DNA from: Lachnospiraceae bacterium
GTDB lineage: Bacteria > Bacillota > Clostridia > Lachnospirales > Lachnospiraceae
Reading direction: 5' to 3'
NCBI GenBank assembly: GCA_022510565.1
Contig: JAFLTE010000003.1
Coordinates: 62,001 to 126,000 of the forward strand
DNA length: 64,000 bases
Below are positions 42,718 to 51,206 of this stretch, piece after piece (the first letter of the stretch is position 1; the number at the start of each line of letters is the position of its first letter). Below the pieces are notes generated by a model that searched no databases, was not told where the DNA came from, and saw nothing but the letters and a program-made list of their open reading frames with translations. Both the position numbers and the translations under genes were made by a program.

Positions 42718-44394
42718 ATGAACAGTAAAGCGAAAATATCCTATTGGGATATCCTTGGATGGATTCTGATAGGACTTAGTGTGATAATGCTTGGCAAAAG
42801 CCTGATGTTATGCTTTAGCAGCGACATCTGGTATGATGAGTTATTCACCGTGGGAATGATAGAACATTCCTACGGTGATTTAATTGCGTTTACGGCCAGA
42901 GATGTGCACCCGCCGTTGTATTACTGCATTGTAAAGTTTGTCGTTGAGTTATGTAAACTGGCAATACCCGGTGCGAACCTTGTGACACTTGCCAAAACGG
43001 TTTCGGTGCTGCCATATTTTATACTGTTGGTTTACAGTGTGACATTTATCCGCAAGCGGTTTGGCATTTTGACAGGAGGCTTGTTCCTGTTCTGTGTAAT
43101 TGCTATGCCGCAGCTTAGTGCTTACACGGTGGAGATACGTATGTACAGTTGGGCATTATTGTTTGTGACGGCAGCGTATCTGCACACGTACGGAATTATG
43201 ACCTGTCTCAGAGAAGAGATGTCGGATATAGGCGATGAATCCCATAAGATACTCGTTAAACGCAAAGTGCAAAGCCATTACATCGCCCTTGTGCTCTACG
43301 GACTAGCTGGGGCTTACACGCAGTATTTCGCCTGTGTGGCGGTGATTATGGTATATTTGTGGCTGCTTCTGTGGCTCATATTCTGTGCTCCACAGGATAA
43401 AGATAGGAAGATACTTAAGAAACTGCAAGGCTGGTTTGTATGCGTTCTTGTTTCCGTTGTCGGATATTTCCCGTGGCTGTTATCGCTGTACCGACAGATG
43501 AGCGCTGTTCGGGAAAATTACTGGATTCTTCCCTTGACATGGCGTACGTTTGGAGGCTGCGTAAAATTTCTTATGAAGCCGACATTTGCTAATGACACAC
43601 TGAATACCATTTTGGCGGTAGTGCTGTTTCTTGTTTATATTGCAATATTATGGTATATTATGTCGAAACACTACCTTAAGGGGAGAGTTTTGCGCAATGA
43701 AGAGAATAGAAAGACGTATTCTGTCGACTTAAATATATTCGGATTGATGCTTGCAGGTATCGGTGTTTTGGTGGGATTGGTATTGTTCGGTTTTGTTGCA
43801 TCATTCCTTCTTCGTCCGATTTTCGTCTACCGTTATATGATTCCCGCGTTGGGGTGTTTTTGGTTCTCCTTTGCGCTGGGGGTGGCTCATACACCGGAGT
43901 TGGCTCGTACATCGGAAATGACCCACGTAGATAAGAAGGGAAGCTTTATCACTCTGGCGATTTGCGCATTCATACTTGTGATCGGTCTGCGTGATTACCG
44001 GACTTTTATATGGGAAGAGGAATACAAAATCCTACAGATGAAAGATACAATGGCGGCACTGAATGAAATCGGAGAAGACGATATTCTGATTTTCAATTTC
44101 GACCAGGTGCAGATGGTAGTGGGTTATTACATGGATAATGACAGTTATCTGTGGTACGGTCAGCCGGAAACATTGGTTCAGGAGATATGCGGCGACAAAG
44201 GTGCCTTAAACGAAGATACCGCACAGATTAAAAAATGGATTTCTCAGGGAAGAACAGTTTGGTTTATAGGAAGCTTTAACAGCAGAGAGGACATCGTCGA
44301 AGCGTGGAGAACAGAGGGACTGGATGTTGAGGAAGTATGGATGTCCGGCTATCTGTTAGAGCGGTACTGGTTTAATTTGTATAAGATATCATAA
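42718..44394 (+). CDS. GT39-like membrane glycosyltransferase
   Basis: This 558-residue protein has ten or more hydrophobic segments. The first outer loop contains SSDIWYDELFTVGMI and FTARDVHPPLYYCIVKF, the acidic DE and DVHPP motifs of GT39/ArnT-like enzymes that transfer sugar from polyprenyl phosphate. The last 110 residues form a soluble outer domain. The start at 42718 overlaps its own ribosome site region (TCGGAGC). It follows thrS by 37 bases. It is not closely related to the GT39-like protein near 12 kb. Confidence 0.8.
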   Translation: MNSKAKISYWDILGWILIGLSVIMLGKSLMLCFSSDIWYDELFTVGMIEHSYGDLIAFTARDVHPPLYYCIVKFVVELCKLAIPGANLVTLAKTVSVLPYFILLVYSVTFIRKRFGILTGGLFLFCVIAMPQLSAYTVEIRMYSWALLFVTAAYLHTYGIMTCLREEMSDIGDESHKILVKRKVQSHYIALVLYGLAGAYTQYFACVAVIMVYLWLLLWLIFCAPQDKDRKILKKLQGWFVCVLVSVVGYFPWLLSLYRQMSAVRENYWILPLTWRTFGGCVKFLMKPTFANDTLNTILAVVLFLVYIAILWYIMSKHYLKGRVLRNEENRKTYSVDLNIFGLMLAGIGVLVGLVLFGFVASFLLRPIFVYRYMIPALGCFWFSFALGVAHTPELARTSEMTHVDKKGSFITLAICAFILVIGLRDYRTFIWEEEYKILQMKDTMAALNEIGEDDILIFNFDQVQMVVGYYMDNDSYLWYGQPETLVQEICGDKGALNEDTAQIKKWISQGRTVWFIGSFNSREDIVEAWRTEGLDVEEVWMSGYLLERYWFNLYKIS

Positions 44395-44525
44395 AATCGG
44401 AAAAGGCATTTTGTATAATTACGGAAATAATTGTCAACAATAACCTTGTGGAAACAAATATGCAGACGAATACGGACACATACGCCGAAAGTGTTTGTTA
44501 TTATGCGTTGAGACAGGAGGTTATT

Positions 44526-44840
44526 ATGGCAGAACTAAAATGTGGAGTTTACAACTGTTCCTATAATCAGGATAGGTATTGCTGCAAGGGCGATATCATG
44601 GTAGGCGGCACGCACGCTGACTGTTGTCAGGATACATGCTGCGACAGCTTTGCACAGAAACGTGAAGGCTCATATGTCAGTTCATTGGAACATCCGTGCA
44701 GGACAATCAGCATAGATTGCGAAGCCGTCAAATGTGTGTATAATAGTAATTATAAGTGTCATGCGGAACATGTGGATATTCAGGGCGGCGGTGCCGACAA
44801 CAGCGCAGGAACGGAGTGCGCTACGTTTAAGGAGTCGTAG
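44526..44840 (+). CDS. DUF1540 protein with two cysteine-rich repeats
   Basis: This 104-residue soluble protein has two DUF1540 repeats, CGVYNCSYNQDRYCCKGDIMVGG and CEAVKCVYNSNYKCHAEHVDIQGG, each with conserved cysteines likely to bind metal, separated by a Cys-rich middle (DCCQDTCCDSF). DUF1540 proteins are common in spore-forming Firmicutes; function unknown. ATG 44526 follows ACAGGAGG. Confidence 0.85.
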   Translation: MAELKCGVYNCSYNQDRYCCKGDIMVGGTHADCCQDTCCDSFAQKREGSYVSSLEHPCRTISIDCEAVKCVYNSNYKCHAEHVDIQGGGADNSAGTECATFKES

Positions 44841-45018
44841 ACCCGGCTCGTTCCGGTGTTGACACACGATAGAACAGAATATAGTGCCTGCAAAAGCGCG
44901 GTATGTTTTCGGTATGTGAAGAACACGCACCGTGCTTTGCGGGTGGTTTACATAACACGGAAATTGTGAAGCAATACAGCACAACACCGGAATCAATTTA
45001 TCGGGAGAGATACATAGA

Positions 45019-45735
45019 TTGAACAAGAAATATAGTCTTAAATTGTATAAGCATACTACAGCTTTTTTGATTGCGGTTTGGATGATGCCGGCTCTTGCGG
45101 GCTGCGGCGGGGATGGTACGGCGAGCGCGAACGCACAGACGGGAGAGAGTCCTGAAAGTGTGACGGCAGCGGCCGTTCGTGTGGATACGACAGTGTCACA
45201 GAATAGTACCGACGTGTCTCTGCCGGAAATGGATCCTGAGACGAGGCAGCAGCTCATGACGGAGCTTTTGGACGAAAATGAAATGGATTCATCGGTGGTG
45301 GAGTCTGAGAAGGTCACGAAGAGGTGTACATTTGATATTCCGGAAGGCTTTGAGGAGTCGCAGGACGTGGATAACCTGTATGTTACCGCGCGTTATCCCC
45401 TAGATGCGTCAATGATTTATTATGAAGTTATGGACGGGGATATCTCTCTGCAATTAATGACCGAGGAGCATTTTACCAAGGAGGCCGAGGAGAGTCTCAG
45501 CCGGCTCTACGGTGAGGAGATTACACTGAATATAGAAAGCTTTGAGAGTGTGAAAGTTGATGGTTATCCCGCATTCCGTATTCTGTGCCGGTATGAGACA
45601 CCGGATATAGAAATTACACAGCTTGAGTACATCATTAACGCAGATAAAACTTATGCTGTCACTTATTCCCAGACGAGCGATTTCGACAGGATGGAAGAGT
45701 ATGAGGCAAGTGCTGCGACAATCCGTGTAAAATAA
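45019..45735 (+). CDS. Lipoprotein of unknown function
   Basis: This 238-residue protein begins at TTG (behind GGGAGAG), with signal peptide LYKHTTAFLIAVWMMPALAGCGG ending in the lipobox LAGC. After a Ser/Thr/Ala-rich linker, residues 95-238 form one compact domain (CTFDIPEGFEESQDVDNLYVTARYP, later ITQLEYIINADKTYAVTYSQ), like the small alpha/beta lipoproteins that monitor envelope status in Clostridia. No catalytic motif. Confidence 0.68.
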   Translation: MNKKYSLKLYKHTTAFLIAVWMMPALAGCGGDGTASANAQTGESPESVTAAAVRVDTTVSQNSTDVSLPEMDPETRQQLMTELLDENEMDSSVVESEKVTKRCTFDIPEGFEESQDVDNLYVTARYPLDASMIYYEVMDGDISLQLMTEEHFTKEAEESLSRLYGEEITLNIESFESVKVDGYPAFRILCRYETPDIEITQLEYIINADKTYAVTYSQTSDFDRMEEYEASAATIRVK

Positions 45736-45749
45736 TTTCCTAAAATCGG

Positions 45750-45778
45750 TTGACACATCCCGAATCTTATGTTACATT
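45750..45778 (+). promoter_or_regulatory. Promoter of the infC operon
   Basis: TTGACA and TACATT are separated by 17 bases, giving a transcription start near 45785 and a leader of about 195 bases before infC. Confidence 0.75.
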
Positions 45779-45784
45779 ATCCAA

Positions 45785-45955
45785 TGTGCGACAGCACATG
45801 ACAACCAAGCAGAGTATCCACTCTCACCTTGCAACGAATGGGTTCGCAAGCGTTCATAATGCAGAATTTACGACCTGTTGCCTATCTTGTGGCGTTTGAT
45901 GCAGGTTTGCATAGTATGAATGATAAGTGGATAGTTATGCTATCCACTTTATTTA
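45785..45955 (+). promoter_or_regulatory. infC-rpmI-rplT leader attenuator (L20-leader type)
   Basis: The leader ends in a terminator, AAGTGGATAG paired with CTATCCACTT at 45925-45949, with a T-rich tail. TATCCACT at 45815-45822 is exactly complementary to AGTGGATA in the terminator's left arm, so an alternative antiterminator pairing is available. In Firmicutes this operon is repressed by ribosomal protein L20 binding such a leader; L20 control here is inferred from that precedent. Confidence 0.75.
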
Positions 45956-45979
45956 TGTTTTTGCATGGAGGGAAGAATC

Positions 45980-46486
45980 ATTAGCGAGTTATTCATCAAC
46001 GAACAGATTAGAGACAAGGAAGTGCGTGTGATTGGCGAGGACGGCGAGCAGCTCGGTATCATGTCGCCCAAGGAAGCCATGAAGCTGGCGGAGGAAGCGG
46101 GAGTAGACCTGGTGAAGATTGCACCCACGGCGAAGCCTCCGGTCTGCAAAATCGTAGATTACGGTAAGTTTAAATACGAGCAGACCAGAAAAGAAAAAGA
46201 AGCCAGAAAGAAACAGAAGACGGTTGAAATCAAGGAGATTCGTCTGTCTCCCAACATTGATACCAACGATTTAAACACGAAAATCAATGCTGCCAGAAAA
46301 TTTATCGGCAAAGGAGACAGGGTTAAAATTACACTCCGTTTCCGCGGACGAGAAATGGCGCATATGAACAACAGCAAGCACATTCTGGACGATTTCGCGG
46401 AAGCTCTTGCTGATATTGCGGTTGTGGATAAGGCACCGAAGGTGGAAGGCAGAAGCATGACTATGTTTTTAGCTGAGAAGCGATAG
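45980..46486 (+). CDS. infC: Translation initiation factor IF-3, probable ATT start
   Basis: From ATT 45980 it encodes 168 residues, starting (I/M)SELFINEQIRDKEVRVIGEDG. Both IF-3 domains are present: KIVDYGKFKYEQTRKEKEARKKQK spans the linker and VKITLRFRGREMAHM belongs to the C domain. IF-3 binds the 30S subunit and checks the start codon. The ATG at 45965 lies directly on the ribosome site GGAGGGA and has none upstream, whereas ATT 45980 is 8 bases beyond GGAGG. A rare ATT start is a known autoregulatory feature of infC. Confidence 0.92.
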   Translation: MSELFINEQIRDKEVRVIGEDGEQLGIMSPKEAMKLAEEAGVDLVKIAPTAKPPVCKIVDYGKFKYEQTRKEKEARKKQKTVEIKEIRLSPNIDTNDLNTKINAARKFIGKGDRVKITLRFRGREMAHMNNSKHILDDFAEALADIAVVDKAPKVEGRSMTMFLAEKR

Positions 46487-46557
46487 CTCTTAGTTGAAAT
46501 AAACTGATATCTTGGATTGATATCTCACAAATTTATAGATGCAGGAGGAATTATGAA

Positions 46558-46755
46558 ATGCCAAAAATGAAGACAAGCAGATCGGCTGCAAAACGTTTTA
46601 AAGTAACCGGAACGGGTAAGTTGAAAAGAAGTAAAGCCTATAAACGCCATATCTTAACCAAGAAGACTACTAAGAATAAGAGAAATCTTAGAAAGCCTGC
46701 TATGACAGACGCAACGAATGTTAAGAATATGAAGAAGATTTTACCTTATCTGTAA
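46558..46755 (+). CDS. rpmI: 50S ribosomal protein L35
   Basis: This 65-residue basic protein starts [24 protein letters not shown], standard for bL35. AGGAGGA lies 8 bases before the ATG. It is the middle gene of the infC-rpmI-rplT operon. An out-of-frame ATG at 46553 opens only a five-codon ORF. Confidence 0.97.
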   Translation: MPKMKTSRSAAKRFKVTGTGKLKRSKAYKRHILTKKTTKNKRNLRKPAMTDATNVKNMKKILPYL

Positions 46756-46791
46756 TAAGCCAAAGTTTGAGGTCATAAGGAGGAAAAAGAC

Positions 46792-47148
46792 ATGGCAAGA
46801 ATTAAAGGCGGTGTAAACGCTAAAAAGAAACATAACAGAGTTTTAAAGCTTGCGAAAGGATACAGAGGCGCAAGATCCAAACAGTATAGAGTAGCAAAAC
46901 AGTCCGTTATGAGAGCCTTAGCATCTTCATATGCGGGCAGAAAAGAGAGAAAGCGTCAGTTCAGACAGTTGTGGATTGCACGTATCAATGCGGCAGCCAG
47001 AATGAACGGCTTATCATACAGCAAATTTATGCACGGTCTTAAGACGGCGGGCGTTGACATGAACAGAAAGATGCTGGCAGAACTGGCAGTGAATGATGCC
47101 GCCGGCTTCACGACTTTGGCGGAAATTGCCAAGAAGAGTGTGGAATAA
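46792..47148 (+). CDS. rplT: 50S ribosomal protein L20
   Basis: This 118-residue basic protein is bL20 from [29 protein letters not shown] to the conserved [22 protein letters not shown]20 assembles early into the 50S subunit and in Firmicutes represses its own operon at the leader. AAGGAGG precedes it, and a hairpin follows. Confidence 0.97.
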   Translation: MARIKGGVNAKKKHNRVLKLAKGYRGARSKQYRVAKQSVMRALASSYAGRKERKRQFRQLWIARINAAARMNGLSYSKFMHGLKTAGVDMNRKMLAELAVNDAAGFTTLAEIAKKSVE

Positions 47149-47181
47149 GAGCCTGTTTAGCAAGTTATGAAATCGAAAGAT

Positions 47182-47212
47182 AAGGGACATGGTTTTGCCA
47201 TGTCCCTTTGTT
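47182..47212 (+). terminator. Terminator of the infC operon
   Basis: AAGGGACATGG pairs with CCATGTCCCTT around TTTTG and is followed by TGTTG. The T-run is short, so termination may be partial. Confidence 0.7.
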
Positions 47213-47236
47213 GATAAAACGGATGGAGGTACCATT

Positions 47237-48748
47237 ATGGGTGTGTTAAGTCATTTACAACCGCAGAGCGTGTTTCACTATTTCGAAGAAATTTGTCAGA
47301 TACCGCACGGTTCCGGCAATGTGAAACAAATCAGCGATTATCTGAAGCAGTTTGCAGACTCGAGAGGACTTGAGTGCATACAGGATGAAATGTTCAACGT
47401 CATTATCATCAAAGAGGCGACGCAGGGATATGAGGAAGAAGAAGCTATTATCCTACAGGGACACATGGATATGGTTGCGGTAAAAAAGCCCGACTGTGAT
47501 ATTGATATGACTAAGGAGCCTTTGCAGCTTTATATAGAGGATGGACGCATTCGTGCCGGAGGAACAAGCCTCGGCGGAGACGACGGGATTGCGGTCGCAT
47601 ATGCGCTTGCCTTGCTGGATGCGCAGGATATCAGCCATCCCCGCCTTGAAGTTGTATTGACGGTGGACGAAGAGACCGGAATGGAGGGCGCTAAAGAAAT
47701 CGATTTGTCTATGCTTCGCGGAAGAAGGCTGATCAATCTGGACCAGGAGGAAGAAGGCGTTATCATTACAAGCTGCGCGGGTGGCGCCAGAGTGGATGTC
47801 AGCGTACCTGTATGTACTGAGCGAGTGGACAGGGAGAGTGTTCAGGCGGTCAACATTCAGGTGTCGGGTCTTATGGGCGGTCATTCCGGAATGGAAATCC
47901 ATAAAGGCAGGGGCAACGCCAACTGTCTGCTGGGACGTATTTTGAAAGGAGCATCCGAGAGGTTCGGTATTCGCCTCATAACGATGTATGGCGGACAGGC
48001 AGACAATGCTATTCCGAGAGAGGCGTCAGCATTGGTCGTGGTTGACATAACTCATATAAATGAACTGATTTCCTATGTAAAAGATTCAGAGAATTCCATT
48101 CGTCAGGAATTGGGAGACAGGGATGCCGGGTTTACGGCTGTCTGTGAAGTGACGGATGAGCAGGCAGTTTCGGACGGATGCAGTGCGGAATATGATTGCA
48201 GTGGGAACTCGATAAAATGTATCGATGAAGCATCCACCGACAGGGCACTCAACTGTCTGTGTAAGCTTCCGAACGGTGTGATTGCCATGAGTCCCGATTT
48301 GGAGGGCCTGGTGCAGACCTCGTTGAATCTGGGTGTGATTGCGCATAAGGAGGATGATCTGTGCTATTCTTATGCCGTCAGAAGCAGTGTGAATGAGGAT
48401 AGAGAACGGTTATGTGAGCAGATGACGGAGATTGCGGCGCGTTCAGGTGCAAAAGCGCAAGTCAGGAACGCGTATCCCGGTTGGGCATACCGTAAAGATT
48501 CTCCTCTGCGGGAGGCGGTAATACAGGTTTATGAGCAGATGTACGGCAAAAAGCCCGTTTTACAGGCAATCCATGCGGGCTTGGAATGCGGTATCTTAGC
48601 CTCCAAAATAGAAGGGCTTGACTGTGTCTCCATCGGACCGGACATGGCGGATGTTCATACCGCTGAGGAAAGCCTGGACATAGCCTCCGTGCAGCGCACA
48701 TGGGAGTATCTGCTTCATATATTGGCATATCGACTTGACAGTGTGTGA
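47237..48748 (+). CDS. pepD: Aminoacyl-histidine dipeptidase (PepD-type, M20 family)
   Basis: This 503-residue zinc peptidase has the metal ligands in ILQGHMDMVAV, GTSLGGDDGIAVA, DEETGMEGA and NLDQEEEG, with a lid domain from about residue 205 (VSGLMGGHSGMEIHKGRGNANCLLG) and the last ligand in IHAGLECGIL. PepD enzymes cleave Xaa-His and other dipeptides in the cytosol. ATG 47237 follows GGAGG. Confidence 0.92.
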   Translation: MGVLSHLQPQSVFHYFEEICQIPHGSGNVKQISDYLKQFADSRGLECIQDEMFNVIIIKEATQGYEEEEAIILQGHMDMVAVKKPDCDIDMTKEPLQLYIEDGRIRAGGTSLGGDDGIAVAYALALLDAQDISHPRLEVVLTVDEETGMEGAKEIDLSMLRGRRLINLDQEEEGVIITSCAGGARVDVSVPVCTERVDRESVQAVNIQVSGLMGGHSGMEIHKGRGNANCLLGRILKGASERFGIRLITMYGGQADNAIPREASALVVVDITHINELISYVKDSENSIRQELGDRDAGFTAVCEVTDEQAVSDGCSAEYDCSGNSIKCIDEASTDRALNCLCKLPNGVIAMSPDLEGLVQTSLNLGVIAHKEDDLCYSYAVRSSVNEDRERLCEQMTEIAARSGAKAQVRNAYPGWAYRKDSPLREAVIQVYEQMYGKKPVLQAIHAGLECGILASKIEGLDCVSIGPDMADVHTAEESLDIASVQRTWEYLLHILAYRLDSV

Positions 48749-48818
48749 AAGTCATCGTAAAATATGAATTAAGTGTAAAAGCATATCTATTTAGGTAGGG
48801 AATTCGGAAAGGCATTTC

Positions 48819-49244
48819 ATGCAAAAGTACGAGCATCAGGCGCAATATTATGAGACAGACCAGATGGGTATTATTCACCATTCCAATTATATCAGATGGT
48901 TTGAGTCTGCGCGTATCCGGTATATGCAGCAAATTGGCGTAGAGTATGGCGACATGGAGAAATCGGGCATTATCAGTCCGGTTTTGGAAGTAAACTGTGT
49001 ATACAAGTCGATGGTCCACTTCGGGGATGTTGTGGAGATTCTGCCGAAAATAGAAAAGTATAACGGGATAAAACTGGAACTGTCTTATACAATCATGGAT
49101 AAAGCGACACAGCAGCTCAGGGCTTGCGGGAGCAGCAAGCATTGTTTTTTGAACAGTGAGGGAAAACCTGTTTCACTGAAAAAGGAAGCTCCTGTGTTTG
49201 ATGCGGCTTTTCGTTCGGCAATGGAAAATGAGCGTACAGTATAA
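48819..49244 (+). CDS. Acyl-CoA thioesterase, 4HBT (YbgC-like) family
   Basis: This 141-residue hotdog-fold protein has YYETDQMGIIHHSNYIRWFESARIRYM at residues 10-35, where the aspartate is the catalytic residue of the 4-hydroxybenzoyl-CoA thioesterase class. It hydrolyses acyl-CoA esters; chain length unknown. The RBS is CGGAAAGGC. Confidence 0.9.
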   Translation: MQKYEHQAQYYETDQMGIIHHSNYIRWFESARIRYMQQIGVEYGDMEKSGIISPVLEVNCVYKSMVHFGDVVEILPKIEKYNGIKLELSYTIMDKATQQLRACGSSKHCFLNSEGKPVSLKKEAPVFDAAFRSAMENERTV

Positions 49245-49267
49245 GAAAGGTAACGGAGATTTCGGTT

Positions 49268-50626
49268 ATGAACGATTTGTTTTCGGGGCGATTAAAAATT
49301 AATAATGTATCAACTAAAGACACAGAGGTAATCCAAGATTCTCTGACGGGTCTGGATAGATATGAAATTTTCCTTAAAAAACTGCAGAAGGCAATAGACA
49401 ATGTGGGGGATCAACGAATTTCCATTATCTATACGGATATCAAACATTTTAAGTATATCAACGATACCTATGGCTATCAGGTTGGAGATGCACTTCTCCG
49501 GGATTTCGTGAGTGAAATGCTTGCCGGCAATGATACTTTGATTTGTTGCTCCAGAGTGTACTCGGATAATTTTGTGGCGGCGAATTATATGTCCGACGGA
49601 ATCACCAATGAGCAATTCAAAGAGCTCATTTGTAAGATGAATTTGGAGAGGGAAAACCGCTTTCGTGAAAAATACCTAAACAGCCGTTTACAGTTTTGTA
49701 CCGGTATCAGTGTTGTGGACAAGAACAGCAGAAGCCTTGATGCGGAGACGGTTGTCTCCAATGCCAATCTTGCCAGAAAAGTGGCAAAAGAGCTGGAGGA
49801 AGACTGCTGCGTTATGTTCGACCACAGTATGATGGAAGGGATTAAACGTGAGGTGGAGATTACATCTCATGTCCCGAAGGCTATCGCAAACCGTGAGTTT
49901 AAAGTGTATTATCAGCCGAAAGTTGCAACAGAGACGTTGGAGCTGATTGGTGCCGAGGCGTTGATAAGGTGGCAGAAACCGGACGGTTCCTTTATATATC
50001 CGGACCAGTTTATCCCTTTTGTGGAGCGCAGCGGACAGATTGTGGACGTGGATAATTACGTTTACAGGGAAGTATTCCGGTTCTTGGCGGAAAGAATCGC
50101 AGCAGGTAAAAAAGTGGTTCCGGTGTCCTTAAACGTGTCCCGTGTGCATCTCAATAAAATGGATGTTTTGGAATATGTGAAGGATCTTTTTGAGGAGTAT
50201 AAGGTTCCTACTGACCTGGTTGAATTTGAATTGACGGAAAGTATCTATTTGGATAATACGGAAAAAGCGCTTGAACTGGTGAATGGTTTACATAATATTG
50301 GTGTGAAAGTCTCCATGGACGATTTCGGCTCCGGATATTCATCTTTGAATCTGTTGAGCAGGCTGCCCATAGACATTATTAAGTTGGATAGAGTCTTTCT
50401 TAAGGATGATACTTTGCAGGAGAGCGATAAGATCATTATTTCCTGTGTAGTGGATATGGCGAAGAAATTAAGAATCGTGTCGCTGTGTGAAGGCGTAGAG
50501 ACGGTGGAGCAGAGTAATTACCTGAAAGAAGTCGGCTGCCAGATTCAGCAGGGATACTATTTTTCCAGACCGGTTCCCCAGGAACAGTTTGAAGAAATTA
50601 TGGATAGAGAACAGGTCGGTGTATAA
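49268..50626 (+). CDS. EAL-domain phosphodiesterase with degenerate GGDEF domain
   Basis: This 452-residue protein has an N-terminal GGDEF-type domain (IIYTDIKHFKYINDTYGYQVGD) in which the active motif reads RVYSDNF, so it should not make cyclic di-GMP. The C-terminal EAL domain is intact: GAEALIRWQKPDG, LNVSRVH, FELTES, MDDFGSGYSSL, KLDRVFL and EGVET. It should degrade cyclic di-GMP. No membrane or input domain is present; the dead GGDEF domain may act as a GTP sensor, as in some family members. Confidence 0.88.
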   Translation: MNDLFSGRLKINNVSTKDTEVIQDSLTGLDRYEIFLKKLQKAIDNVGDQRISIIYTDIKHFKYINDTYGYQVGDALLRDFVSEMLAGNDTLICCSRVYSDNFVAANYMSDGITNEQFKELICKMNLERENRFREKYLNSRLQFCTGISVVDKNSRSLDAETVVSNANLARKVAKELEEDCCVMFDHSMMEGIKREVEITSHVPKAIANREFKVYYQPKVATETLELIGAEALIRWQKPDGSFIYPDQFIPFVERSGQIVDVDNYVYREVFRFLAERIAAGKKVVPVSLNVSRVHLNKMDVLEYVKDLFEEYKVPTDLVEFELTESIYLDNTEKALELVNGLHNIGVKVSMDDFGSGYSSLNLLSRLPIDIIKLDRVFLKDDTLQESDKIIISCVVDMAKKLRIVSLCEGVETVEQSNYLKEVGCQIQQGYYFSRPVPQEQFEEIMDREQVGV

Positions 50627-50664
50627 TAAACAGGGTCATCTTATTAAGACATAATAATTAGGGC

Positions 50665-50693
50665 TTGCAATTTCCCTTATTATTGATTATAAT
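50665..50693 (+). promoter_or_regulatory. Promoter of the tRNA-Pro gene
   Basis: TTGCAA and TATAAT are 17 bases apart, ending 12 bases before the tRNA. Confidence 0.8.
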
Positions 50694-50705
50694 GATAACT
50701 GTTTT

Positions 50706-50778
50706 CGGGGTGTGGCTCAGGTGGTAGAGCGCTACTTTAGGGAAGTAGAGGCCGCAAGTTCAAGTCTTGTCACTCCGA
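50706..50778 (+). tRNA. tRNA-Pro (anticodon AGG)
   Basis: A full 73-base cloverleaf folds. The acceptor is CGGGGTG/CACTCCG, the D-arm GCTCAGGTGGTAGAGC, the anticodon stem CTACT/AGTAG with loop TTAGGGA, and the T-arm GCAAG/CTTGT with loop TTCAAGT. The discriminator is A73 and the first pair is C1-G72, both proline identity elements. G37 follows the anticodon. An encoded A at position 34 is unusual for bacterial tRNA-Pro. CCA is not encoded. Confidence 0.9.
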
Positions 50779-50787
50779 TGGTTAGGA

Positions 50788-50819
50788 AGGAATGCTGTTA
50801 GATACGGCATTCCTTTTTC
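50788..50819 (+). terminator. Terminator of the tRNA-Pro gene
   Basis: AGGAATGC pairs with GCATTCCT and is followed by TTTTC. Confidence 0.85.
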
Positions 50820-50881
50820 TAGACTTAAAGGTATTTTATTGGAAATGATTACGTGAACAGAAGTCTTTCACAGGAGCGGTC

Positions 50882-51178
50882 ATGTTAGATAAAGAGACAT
50901 TTCATCCACTCAACTACATTAAAAAAGAAGAGTATTCCGGCAGCATGGACGGTATGAGGTATCTTTTAAAAAAGGTGCGAAGCGGCGATGAGGATGTCAT
51001 CAGAGTGACGATATGGCCGGAACCGTTCAACCTGTTGCATACACCGGAGCATCTTAGGGAGTCCATAGAAGTGTCGCTTACAACGGAAGGTGTCGAACAG
51101 GCTGTCGATTGGATTAACGAGCGGTATGAAGCCGAGAGGGATAAATGGCAGGAGAGCCTTCACAAGCCTTGGGTATAA
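50882..51178 (+). CDS. Small conserved hypothetical protein
   Basis: This 98-residue soluble acidic protein reads MLDKETFHPLNYIKKEEYSGSMDGMRYLLKKV, later IRVTIWPEPFNLLHTP and AVDWINERYEAERDKWQES. It resembles a small family seen in Clostridia without known function. CAGGAGCGG precedes the start. The stop lies 28 bases before the MATE gene, so it may share its transcript. Confidence 0.7.
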   Translation: MLDKETFHPLNYIKKEEYSGSMDGMRYLLKKVRSGDEDVIRVTIWPEPFNLLHTPEHLRESIEVSLTTEGVEQAVDWINERYEAERDKWQESLHKPWV

Positions 51179-51206
51179 ATGCGAATGTAGACAGAAGGAT
51201 AAGTTT

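Noticed and set aside
46553-46570. Five-codon ORF MKCQK overlapping the rpmI start
   Set aside because: Only 3 bases from AGGAGGA and too short; probably chance, although it could be a coupling ORF.
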